A DNA stretch of 6,208 nt. Source: an uncultured Oscillospiraceae bacterium (GTDB lineage Bacteria > Bacillota > Clostridia > Oscillospirales > Oscillospiraceae). Shown here in pieces: positions 1 to 6,083 of the stretch; the stretch's first letter is position 1; each line of letters opens with the position of its first letter. Below the pieces are notes generated by a model. That model saw only the letters and a list, made by a program, of their open reading frames with translations, did not search any database and was not told where the DNA came from. The stretch spans positions 1 through 6,208 of the forward strand of contig CATZRD010000063.1 in assembly GCA_958423465.1 (NCBI GenBank), read 5' to 3'. The position numbers were made by a program, and so were the translations under genes.

Positions 1-205
1 ATACGCAGACCGATCCTGCCAGCGAAGGATGACAGAGCACTGCGGCGCAGCTTCACGACTTCGACCCTACGAAATCAGGAGTCTGGAAGATCGTAGTTTC
101 GATACATTCTGGTGAGAATTTTGCGCAGACAGGAGACCGCAACAGTCCCCTTTAGGACATGTTTAGGAAAAATCAAGAGTCATACTCGCTTTTTTATACG
201 TTCCG
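1..205. other. Upstream regulatory/intergenic region with no supported gene
   Basis: I see no convincing gene here. Two + strand frames are open from the left edge, one to a TAG at 94-96 and one to a TGA at 113-115. Either could be the tail of a gene lying outside the window, but open stretches of 30-odd codons are expected by chance and neither peptide looks familiar. The region is AT-richer toward its right end. It contains CTACGA (68-73) and TCGTAG (91-96) as a short inverted pair, an AGAATTTTGCGCAGA stretch (115-129) that recurs in shortened form before vanG, and a TTTAGGA direct repeat (151-168). These are listed as candidate regulator sites. Confidence 0.5.
151..168 (+). promoter_or_regulatory. 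TTTAGGA direct repeat, candidate VanR operator
   Basis: TTTAGGA occurs at 151-157 and again at 162-168, so the repeat period is 11 bp, about one helical turn. Tandem half-sites at this spacing are the usual target of OmpR/PhoB-family regulators such as VanR, which bind as head-to-tail dimers. The repeat is centred about 50 bp upstream of the -10 element, a reasonable place for an activator. The same heptamer is not repeated in the vanS-vanG gap, which weakens the case for a shared VanR site. No binding data are implied. Confidence 0.35.
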
Positions 206-214
206 TGTTATAAT
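206..214 (+). promoter_or_regulatory. Extended -10 promoter for vanRS
   Basis: TGTTATAAT is a perfect extended -10 element (TG, one base, then consensus TATAAT at 209-214), 27 nt before the vanR start codon. No hexamer resembling TTGACA lies 16-18 bp upstream; the candidate position reads roughly TCGCTT. An extended -10 with a poor -35 fits either constitutive basal expression or dependence on an activator such as phosphorylated VanR. The predicted start point is near 221. The vanR ribosome binding site GAAAGG (227-232) follows, 9 nt before the ATG. Confidence 0.7.
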
Positions 215-241
215 GCAGAAAAACACGAAAGGCCGGCAACT

Positions 242-937
242 ATGGCTACACATATTTTAGTCGTCGATGACGAGACTGCGATCGCAGATCTGGTGGAGGT
301 CTATCTGAAAAACGAAGGCTTCACCATCCACAAATTCTATAATGCCTCCGACGCCCTGGCTTGTGTGCGGACGACACGCTTGAATCTGGCGGTGCTGGAT
401 GTGATGCTGCCGGACATGGACGGCTTTACCCTCTGCCAGCGCATCCGGGAGGACCACCTGTTCCCCATCATCATGCTCACCGCAAAGGTGGAGGATATGG
501 ACAAGATCATGGGGCTGACCTTGGGAGCGGACGACTACATCACCAAGCCCTTCAATCCTCTGGAACTGGTGGCCCGGGTCAAGACTCAGCTGCGCCGCTA
601 CACCCGGTACAACCCCAGGGAGGGGACAGTCCAGGAGGTCACCGAATACGACTTTCGAGGCCTTCAGATCTCCAAGGCCACTCACAAGTGCGTCCTGTTC
701 GGCGAGGAACTGGCCCTGACGCCCTTGGAATTCTCCATTCTCTGGTATCTATGTGAGCACCGGGGGAATGTGGTGCCCAGCGAGGAACTGTTTGAACATG
801 TTTGGGGCGAGGCGTTTATGGACAGCAACAACACCGTCATGAGTCACATCGCCCGGCTACGGGAAAAGATGCACGAGCCCAGCCGAAAGCCCAAATTCAT
901 CAAGACCGTTTGGGGGGTGGGGTACACCATTGAGTAA
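242..937 (+). CDS. vanR: VanR response regulator (OmpR/PhoB family)
   Basis: This is the DNA-binding half of the vancomycin-sensing two-component system, expected to activate the van genes when phosphorylated by VanS. The 231-residue protein has an N-terminal receiver domain (about 3-118) with all key residues: acidic pair D9/D10, phospho-acceptor D53 in VLDVMLPDMDG, T80 in MLTAK, and K102 in YITKPF. The C-terminal winged-helix domain (about 135-231) has the typical LTPLEFSILWYL recognition-domain start and ends in VWGVGYTIE. The ATG is preceded by GAAAGG at 9 nt spacing. The length is normal for VanR. The last 8 nt overlap vanS, so the pair is co-translated. Assignment to VanR rather than another OmpR-type regulator rests on the family-like sequence and on the adjacent vanS, vanG, vanXY and vanT genes. 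Confidence 0.95.
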   Translation: MATHILVVDDETAIADLVEVYLKNEGFTIHKFYNASDALACVRTTRLNLAVLDVMLPDMDGFTLCQRIREDHLFPIIMLTAKVEDMDKIMGLTLGADDYITKPFNPLELVARVKTQLRRYTRYNPREGTVQEVTEYDFRGLQISKATHKCVLFGEELALTPLEFSILWYLCEHRGNVVPSEELFEHVWGEAFMDSNNTVMSHIARLREKMHEPSRKPKFIKTVWGVGYTIE

Positions 938-2036
938 GAAAGGAAATACCCGCAGCCGCCGGAGATCTTTGCGCATCTGGGGCGGCTACCTGCTGGTCCT
1001 CATGGCTTGGGTGGTCGCAGTGATGGCCTTGGCATTCCTGGGCTTCATCATCTGCGCCAGCATCACCTGGCAGCCCTCGCCGCTCTACGACTTCCTGAAT
1101 TGGGTTCGAGACTACATCGTTCTGGTCTGCATCGTCACAGTGCTGGCGGGCTGGGTGGTCATCAGCTTCTATTTTATCTCCAAGCCCATCAAGCAGCTGG
1201 ACGTGGTGGCCAATGCGGCAGAGCAATTATCCCGCCCCAGTGAGGAGCCCATCCAGCTGCCGGATTCCCTGGAGGACATCTCCATCCAGCTGAATCTGGC
1301 CCGGGAGCAGGCTCTCCGGGACGCCCGGGCAGCCCGGGAGGCAGAACAGCGGAAAAACGACCTAATCGTCTATCTGGCCCACGACCTGAAAACGCCCCTG
1401 ACCAGCGTCATCGGCTACCTGACCCTCCTGCGGGATGAGCCTCAGATCTCCCCGGAGATCCGGGCCAGGTACACCGGCATCGCCCTGGAGAAGGCGGAGC
1501 GGCTGGAGGACCTCATCAACGAGTTCTTCGACATCACCCGCTTCAACCTCTCTCGCCTGGAGCTGGAGCGGCAGAGCGTGGACCTGACGCGGATGCTGGA
1601 GCAGGTCGCCAGCGAATTCCGCCCCATTTTCGCAGAATCGGGGCTGTCATGCAGCCTGGATCTGCCGCCCAAGCTGCACTATTCCTGTGACCCGGATAAG
1701 CTGGCAAGGGTCTTTGATAATCTCCTGCGCAACGCGTCTTATTATAGCCTGCCGGACAGCACGGTGGAAATTGCCGGACGGATAGAGGCCGGGAAAATCG
1801 TACTCACCTTCTCCAATGCGGGAAAGAACATCCCCCAGGAGAAATTGGACCGGATCTTTGAACAGTTCTTCCGTCTGGACAGCTCCCGCGCCACCCGGAC
1901 AGGTGGTGCGGGCCTTGGCTTAGCCATCGCCAAGGAGATCGTGGAGCTCCACGGCGGGACCATTCGGGCGGACAGCACCGAGGATCGGATCACCTTCACC
2001 ATCTGTCTTCCGTCAGACCATTCAGAAGCGCCGTAA
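930..2036 (+). CDS. vanS: VanS membrane sensor histidine kinase
   Basis: VanS autophosphorylates on histidine and passes phosphate to, or removes it from, VanR in response to glycopeptide or wall stress. Visible in the 368 residues are: a basic N-terminus; TM1 about 17-46; a very short external loop about 47-62; TM2 about 63-83; a HAMP-like linker; and a charged helical segment 122-143. The phospho-acceptor is H151 in YLAHDLKTPLTSV. The ATPase domain has an N box (DNLLRNA, N264/N267), a VanS-type G1 region (SNAGKNIP, about 295-302), an F box region (FEQFFRLDSSRATRTGG) and a G2 box (GGAGLGLAIAKEI, from 325). I chose the TTG at 930, which overlaps the vanR stop by 8 nt and sits behind a G-rich stretch. 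The first in-frame ATG (1002, codon 25) would cut into TM1. The short loop resembles VanSC/VanSG-type sensors rather than the large VanSB sensor domain. Confidence 0.94.
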   Translation: MSKKGNTRSRRRSLRIWGGYLLVLMAWVVAVMALAFLGFIICASITWQPSPLYDFLNWVRDYIVLVCIVTVLAGWVVISFYFISKPIKQLDVVANAAEQLSRPSEEPIQLPDSLEDISIQLNLAREQALRDARAAREAEQRKNDLIVYLAHDLKTPLTSVIGYLTLLRDEPQISPEIRARYTGIALEKAERLEDLINEFFDITRFNLSRLELERQSVDLTRMLEQVASEFRPIFAESGLSCSLDLPPKLHYSCDPDKLARVFDNLLRNASYYSLPDSTVEIAGRIEAGKIVLTFSNAGKNIPQEKLDRIFEQFFRLDSSRATRTGGAGLGLAIAKEIVELHGGTIRADSTEDRITFTICLPSDHSEAP

Positions 2037-2052
2037 GAAAATCACAAGAATT

Positions 2053-2065
2053 TCGCAGAAAACTT
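2053..2065 (+). promoter_or_regulatory. Candidate VanR box upstream of vanG
   Basis: TCGCAGAAAACTT matches 9 of the 11 fixed positions of the VanR binding consensus TCGTAnGAAAnTT, which I recall for the VanA system. Its TCGCA core is echoed 11 bp downstream as TTGCA (2064-2068), giving a one-turn repeat like other OmpR-family sites. The preceding bases extend a similarity to the vanR upstream region: AGAATTTCGCAGA (2047-2059) against AGAATTTTGCGCAGA (115-129), which differ by a two-base insertion. The site lies in the only non-coding gap inside the locus, where an inducible vanG promoter is expected. The consensus is from memory and the match could be fortuitous. Confidence 0.4.
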
Positions 2066-2091
2066 GCAAGGCATCCGTTGGTAGATAGACA
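2064..2091 (+). promoter_or_regulatory. Weak candidate promoter for vanG-vanXY-vanT
   Basis: TTGCAA (2064-2069), 16 bp, then TAGACA (2086-2091) is the best sigma-70-like pair I find between vanS and vanG. The -35 is fair and the -10 is poor. It overlaps the right end of the candidate VanR box, a layout compatible with activator-dependent transcription. The predicted start would be near 2098, within or just before the hairpin at 2101. There is no room for a promoter between that hairpin and the vanG ribosome binding site. Any vanG transcript must therefore either cross the hairpin from this promoter or read through from vanRS. Confidence 0.3.
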
Positions 2092-2094
2092 AGT

Positions 2095-2154
2095 ATGAAA
2101 CGCCTGGTTCTGGTACCATTTCAGTATCAGAACCAGGCGCTTTATTTTGATTAG
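2095..2154 (+). CDS. Possible 19-aa leader peptide spanning the pre-vanG hairpin
   Basis: An ATG-initiated frame encodes MKRLVLVPFQYQNQALYFD and then a TAG. It enters at the foot of the hairpin (2101-2139), runs through both arms and the following T-rich stretch, and stops at 2152-2154, where TAGGAGG merges the stop codon with the vanG Shine-Dalgarno. Only a weak SD is visible in front (GGTAG at 2080-2084, 10 nt from the ATG). If translated, the ribosome would open the terminator stem and finish on the vanG ribosome binding site, which would suit attenuation or translational coupling. There is no obvious run of one regulatory codon, though Q occurs three times. A 20-codon frame can arise by chance, so this is a candidate only. 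Confidence 0.3.
   Translation: MKRLVLVPFQYQNQALYFD
2101..2148 (+). terminator. Intrinsic terminator/attenuator between vanS and vanG
   Basis: CGCCTGGTTCTG (2101-2112) pairs perfectly with CAGAACCAGGCG (2128-2139). The stem continues by one G-U and three Watson-Crick pairs (2113-2116 with 2124-2127) to a 7-nt loop, CATTTCA (2117-2123), making a 16-bp hairpin. It is followed by C and then TTTATTTT (2141-2148). This is the classical shape of a rho-independent terminator. It would end or reduce transcription coming from vanRS, and it also lies in the leader of any vanG transcript. It ends only 4 nt before the vanG AGGAGG. Confidence 0.8.
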
Positions 2155-2167
2155 GAGGTCTTATCCC

Positions 2168-3208
2168 ATGAAAACCATTCTCGTTCTCTTCGGCGGATGC
2201 TCCACGGAGTACGAAGTTTCTCTCCATTCCGCCTATGCGGTGCTGTCCCACATGGACCCCGCCCGCTATACTCCTTTGGCTGTGGGCATCACACGGGAGG
2301 GGCAGTGGCTCTGCTATACCGGCGACCTCTCCCGGCTGGAGGACGGTACTTGGCAGCAGGCGGCAGACTGTATCCCCTGCACCCCACTGGTGGAACGGGA
2401 GGCCCACGCTTTACTACTGCTGGACGGCTCCGGCCGCCGTCTCCTCTTTGACGCGGTATTCCCAGTCCTCCACGGCAAGAACGGCGAGGACGGTACGGTA
2501 CAGGGACTCTTTGAACTGGCCGGGGTTCCGGTCATCGGCTGCGGGACATTGTCCAGCGCCTTGTGCATGGACAAGGACCGGGCCCACCAGCTGGCGGCCC
2601 TGGCCGGCATCCGGGTCCCCCGGAGCCACGTCTTTCATTCCAGCGATGATTTCAGCCGGACCGCCCAGGCAGCGGAGGAACTGGGATACCCGGTGTTTGT
2701 CAAGCCGGTCCGGGCCGGTTCCTCCTTCGGTATTACCAAAGTCTCCGGGCCGGAAGAGCTGCCCGCCGCCATGGAGGAGGCATTCCGCCACGACAGCGCC
2801 GTGATCCTGGAGGAGACGATCCCCGGCTTTGAGGTGGGCTGCGCGGTCATGGGCAACGAGGAACTGACCGTGGGTCTGGTGGACGAGATTGCGCTGTCGG
2901 AGGGCTTTTTCAACTATGAGGAGAAGTACACCTTAAAGACCTCCGCCATCCACTGTCCCGCCCGCATCCCGCCGGAGAAGGCGGCAGAGATCCAGGCAGC
3001 GGCAAAAACCATTTACCGTGCCCTGGACTGCCGGGTATTCGCCCGGGTGGATCTGTTCCTCACCCCGGATGGGGAGATCGTCTTCAATGAGGTCAACACC
3101 ATCCCCGGCTTCACCGCCCACAGCCGCTACCCCAGCATGATGCAGGGCATCGGCATTTCCTTTGGGAAGCTGGTGACCCGCCTGATCGAGTTGGGGGTGG
3201 CGGGATGA
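2168..3208 (+). CDS. vanG: VanG D-alanine--D-serine ligase
   Basis: An ATP-grasp ligase of the Ddl family that makes D-Ala-D-Ser for a vancomycin-insensitive precursor. The protein has 346 residues, normal for the family. The N-terminal Ddl motif CSTEYEVSLHSA is at 11-22 and VFPVLHGKNGEDGTVQG at 97-113. ATP-grasp signatures include FVKPVRAGSSFGITKV (177-192), FARVDLF (291-297) and FNEVNTIPGFT (306-316). The omega-loop region FFNYEEKYTLKTS (247-259) has the EKYTLK form of D-Ser-using VanC/E/G ligases and lacks the arrangement of D-lactate ligases such as VanA and VanB. Overall wording is closest to VanG as I remember it (ALCMDKDRAH, GFEVGCAV, SRYPSMM). I chose ATG 2168, with AGGAGG (2153-2158) 9 nt upstream and a start like MKTILVLFGG. 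An in-frame TTG at 2147 lies inside the terminator T-tract and has no SD. The stop overlaps the vanXY start as ATGA. Confidence 0.95.
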   Translation: MKTILVLFGGCSTEYEVSLHSAYAVLSHMDPARYTPLAVGITREGQWLCYTGDLSRLEDGTWQQAADCIPCTPLVEREAHALLLLDGSGRRLLFDAVFPVLHGKNGEDGTVQGLFELAGVPVIGCGTLSSALCMDKDRAHQLAALAGIRVPRSHVFHSSDDFSRTAQAAEELGYPVFVKPVRAGSSFGITKVSGPEELPAAMEEAFRHDSAVILEETIPGFEVGCAVMGNEELTVGLVDEIALSEGFFNYEEKYTLKTSAIHCPARIPPEKAAEIQAAAKTIYRALDCRVFARVDLFLTPDGEIVFNEVNTIPGFTAHSRYPSMMQGIGISFGKLVTRLIELGVAG

Positions 3209-3957
3209 GAACCGTGTCGATTCCCCGGGAGCAGATTTTTCAGGGGCCGCTGGTCCTGGTCAACCGGGCGCATCCCCTGCATGAAAAAGAGCGATCTGCG
3301 CTGACCTCGGTGGACCCGCACCACCCCGACATTCTTCTTGAAAGCCGGGCACGGCAGCTACTGTCTGCCTGTATCCAAAAGGCGGGGGGACAGCGGGAGA
3401 TCGTGCCGGTGTCCGGCTGGCGGAGCCAGCAGGAACAGCAGCGGATCTGGGATGACTCCATGGCGGAGCATGGGGAGACATTTACCCGCCAGTATGTGGC
3501 CCTTCCAGGATGCAGTGAGCATCAGACCGGCCTCGCCATCGACCTGGGAAAGGCTGCCGGATACATCGACTTCATCCGGCCTGCCTTTCCCTATGACGGC
3601 GTCTGCGGAAGATTTAGGCGTCTGGCGGCCCGGTACGGCTTTATCGAACGCTACCAGCGGGGCAAGGAGGAAGTCACCGGAATCTCGGCTGAGCCGTGGC
3701 ACTTCCGCTATGTGGGGGCGCCCCACGCCCAGCTGATGGAAACCAACGGGCTGTGTCTGGAGGAGTACCGGGACTTTTTGCGGCAGGGTCCCCGGAGCGT
3801 CGCTCTGGAAAACGGCCGTATGGCCCAGGTGTTCTATGTGCCCGCCGCCGGAGCCGTCACAGAGGTGGAAGTGCCGGAGGGCTGCTGCCAGATATCCGGC
3901 GACAATGTGGAGGGATTTATCCTGACATGGTGGGGGGATACCCATGAGAACGGCTAA
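3205..3957 (+). CDS. vanXY: VanXY D,D-dipeptidase/D,D-carboxypeptidase
   Basis: A zinc peptidase of the M15 (VanY-like) family that hydrolyses D-Ala-D-Ala and removes terminal D-Ala from pentapeptide precursors, clearing the vancomycin target so that D-Ala-D-Ser precursors prevail. The 250-residue protein carries the SxHxxGxAxD zinc motif as SEHQTGLAID (H106, D113) and the EPWHFRYVG motif (proposed base E163, third zinc ligand H166). R73 in SGWRSQ is the usual substrate-carboxylate contact. The C-terminal tail QISGDNVEGFILTWW (229-243) is characteristic of VanXY proteins. No signal peptide or membrane helix is visible, so the enzyme is cytosolic. This separates it from membrane-bound VanY. 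Its ATG overlaps the vanG stop by 4 nt (ATGA), and its last 14 nt overlap vanT. Gene position between ligase and racemase supports the bifunctional assignment, although the dipeptidase activity itself cannot be read from sequence. Confidence 0.93.
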   Translation: MRTVSIPREQIFQGPLVLVNRAHPLHEKERSALTSVDPHHPDILLESRARQLLSACIQKAGGQREIVPVSGWRSQQEQQRIWDDSMAEHGETFTRQYVALPGCSEHQTGLAIDLGKAAGYIDFIRPAFPYDGVCGRFRRLAARYGFIERYQRGKEEVTGISAEPWHFRYVGAPHAQLMETNGLCLEEYRDFLRQGPRSVALENGRMAQVFYVPAAGAVTEVEVPEGCCQISGDNVEGFILTWWGDTHENG

Positions 3958-6025
3958 GAAAACCGTCCCGACTTTGGACCTCTTTCGTCTGGCGGCAGTC
4001 CTGCTGGTGGTGATGAACCACACCTCGCCCCTGGCGGATGTGTCTGCCATGGCTGATTTCTGGCTTACCCGGGTACTGGCCCGGGTGGCAGTCCCATTCT
4101 TTCTGATGACCACTGGGTACTTTCTGAGCCGGAATCACTGGGCTGGTGTGGGGCGGCAGCTGAAAAAGCTCTGCCTGCTCTACGGCGTCTGCATCCTTTT
4201 GTATCTGCCAGTGAATCTCTATGCCGGCAGCTTCACCGGTCCGGCGGATGTTTTGCGGAAACTGCTGGTGGACGGCACCTTCTACCACCTGTGGTATTTC
4301 CCGGCGACCATTCTGGGCATCGTCATCGCCCGGTGGCTCAGCCGGCTGGGCCTGCGGGTGGCTCTGCCTGTGGCAGCGCTACTCTATCTCATCGGTCTGG
4401 GCGGGGACAGTTACTATGGACTGGTTTCCCAGATCCCGCTGCTTCGGACCCTTTACGACGGCATTTTTACACTGTGCGGCTATACCCGCAATGGCCTGTT
4501 CTTCGCGCCACTGTTCCTTCTGCTTGGGGCCGCCGGAAGGCGGTGGAACCAAAAGCTGTCTCTGGCGGGCTTCTTCCTCTCTCTGGCAGCCATGAGCGCC
4601 GAGGGGCTGTGGCTCCATCGCATGGATGTCCAGCGCCACGACAGCATGTACCTCGCCCTCCCCCTGTGCATAGTATGCCTTTTTTCTCTGCTGCTGGGCG
4701 GAAGCAAGGGCGAGTCCAGGAAAGTCCGGGAATTTTCCACAGCCATGTATGTGCTCCATCCCCTCTGCATCGTACTGGTCCGGGGAGCGGCAAAGCTACT
4801 GGGACTGGGAGAAATGCTCATTGAAAACAGTGTTCTCCATTTTATTGTGGTGCTGGCGCTCAGTGCGCTGCTCTCCGCCCCTTGCCTGCTGAGGCTTCAA
4901 AAGAAGCCCAGCCCCACCGCTCGGGCCTGGCGGGAGGTGGATCTGGCGGCCCTTGGGCACAACGCCCAGGTGCTGCGGAACACATTGGCCCCGGGGACAG
5001 AGCTGATGGCGGTGGTAAAGGCGGAGGCCTACGGTCACGGCGGGGCAGTGACCGCCCGCACCTTACAGCGAGCGGGCGTCCGGGCCTTTGCCGTGGCCTG
5101 CCTGGCCGAGGGGATTGCTCTGCGAAAGGCGGGCATCCGGGGGACGATCTTGATCTTAGGTTATACCTCCCCGGAGGAAGCTCCGCTCTTGACACGATGG
5201 CATCTGACCCAGACGGTGGCGGATATTGACCACGGGCGGGCCTTGGCAGCCAGAGGGCGGCGTGTCCATGTCCATCTGGCCCTGGACACGGGGATGCACC
5301 GGCTGGGCATCCTGGCGGAAAACCGGAAGGAGATCCTGGAGGCATTCCGGCTTCCAAACCTGGTAGTGGACGGTGTCTTTTCTCATCTATACGTCTCGGA
5401 CAGCCTGGAAGCCGAAGATGTTGCCTACACCCAGGAGCAGCTGACCTTGTTCTATGATACGGTGGCCTGGCTCCGAACTGCCGGATATGATCCCGGCAAA
5501 GTTCATATCCAGTCCAGCTATGGACTTTGGAACCTCCCAGCTCAGCCCTGTGACTATGTCCGGGCTGGAATCGCACTCTATGGAGTTCGAAGCGATGATG
5601 CGCCTGTTCAGCGAAGCCTTGACCTGCGGCCGGTTCTGTCTCTCCGGGCCAGAGTGGCCAGTATCCGCACTGTGCAAGCCGGAGAGAGCGCCGGGTACGG
5701 GCGGGTCTTTCAGGCAGAGCAAGAAACCAAACTGGCGGTGGTCACCATCGGCTACGCGGACGGTCTGCCCCGGGATCTGCCTCAGCGGGGCGGCCAGGTG
5801 CTGATTCAGGGCCGGCGTTGTCCTATGGTGGGGTGGATGTGCATGGACCAGTTGCTGGTGGACGTCAGAGATCTTTCGGAGGTCGCTCCTGGCGATACAG
5901 TGACTATTATCGGCCGGGATGGCGGTCAGGTGATTCGGGCAGAGGAACTGGCCGCATGCTGTGGGACGATTACCAACGAACTGCTCTCCCGGTTAGGCAT
6001 GCGGTTACCCATTGTTTCTGGTTAA
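3944..6025 (+). CDS. vanT: VanT membrane-bound serine racemase
   Basis: A two-domain protein supplying D-Ser to VanG. Residues 1 to about 315 form an acyltransferase-3-like membrane domain with about ten hydrophobic segments (DLFRLAAVLLVVMNHTS at the start), thought in this family to take up L-Ser. Residues about 328-693 are an alanine-racemase-fold PLP domain. PLP lysine is K359 in AVVKAEAYGHG, catalytic tyrosine is Y585 in SAGYGRVF, and HLALDTGMHRLG and WMCMDQLLVDV are conserved. Where alanine racemases have INYE, this protein has ITNE, placing Asn (N678) at the Tyr354 position. This Tyr-to-Asn change is the recognised mark of VanT serine racemases. The length of 693 is close to known VanT proteins. 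The ATG follows GGGGGGA (3932-3938) and overlaps vanXY by 14 nt, implying coupled translation as the last gene of the operon. Confidence 0.95.
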   Translation: MRTAKKTVPTLDLFRLAAVLLVVMNHTSPLADVSAMADFWLTRVLARVAVPFFLMTTGYFLSRNHWAGVGRQLKKLCLLYGVCILLYLPVNLYAGSFTGPADVLRKLLVDGTFYHLWYFPATILGIVIARWLSRLGLRVALPVAALLYLIGLGGDSYYGLVSQIPLLRTLYDGIFTLCGYTRNGLFFAPLFLLLGAAGRRWNQKLSLAGFFLSLAAMSAEGLWLHRMDVQRHDSMYLALPLCIVCLFSLLLGGSKGESRKVREFSTAMYVLHPLCIVLVRGAAKLLGLGEMLIENSVLHFIVVLALSALLSAPCLLRLQKKPSPTARAWREVDLAALGHNAQVLRNTLAPGTELMAVVKAEAYGHGGAVTARTLQRAGVRAFAVACLAEGIALRKAGIRGTILILGYTSPEEAPLLTRWHLTQTVADIDHGRALAARGRRVHVHLALDTGMHRLGILAENRKEILEAFRLPNLVVDGVFSHLYVSDSLEAEDVAYTQEQLTLFYDTVAWLRTAGYDPGKVHIQSSYGLWNLPAQPCDYVRAGIALYGVRSDDAPVQRSLDLRPVLSLRARVASIRTVQAGESAGYGRVFQAEQETKLAVVTIGYADGLPRDLPQRGGQVLIQGRRCPMVGWMCMDQLLVDVRDLSEVAPGDTVTIIGRDGGQVIRAEELAACCGTITNELLSRLGMRLPIVSG

Positions 6026-6083
6026 AGAGCAGTAGGAAATTTTACAAAGATTCCGGTTCGGATTTCAACATGAATATACCTTT

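Noticed and set aside
1..115. Open + strand frames entering from the left edge as the end of an upstream gene
   Set aside because: They are only 31 and 37 codons, two frames compete, and neither peptide shows a known motif, so chance is sufficient.
2147..2167. Upstream in-frame TTG start for vanG
   Set aside because: It falls in the terminator T-tract, has no SD, and would add seven residues (MIRRSYP) not expected before the MKTILVLFGG start. ATG 2168 has AGGAGG at 9 nt.
3358..4113. 251-codon minus-strand frame opposite vanXY and vanT
   Set aside because: It lies antisense to two genes with intact catalytic motifs, and its translation has no recognisable domain. Long antisense frames are expected in GC-rich coding DNA.
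4860..5576. 238-codon minus-strand frame opposite the VanT racemase domain
   Set aside because: The product is rich in P, R and G with low-complexity stretches, typical of a shadow of GC-rich codons, and is antisense to a conserved domain.
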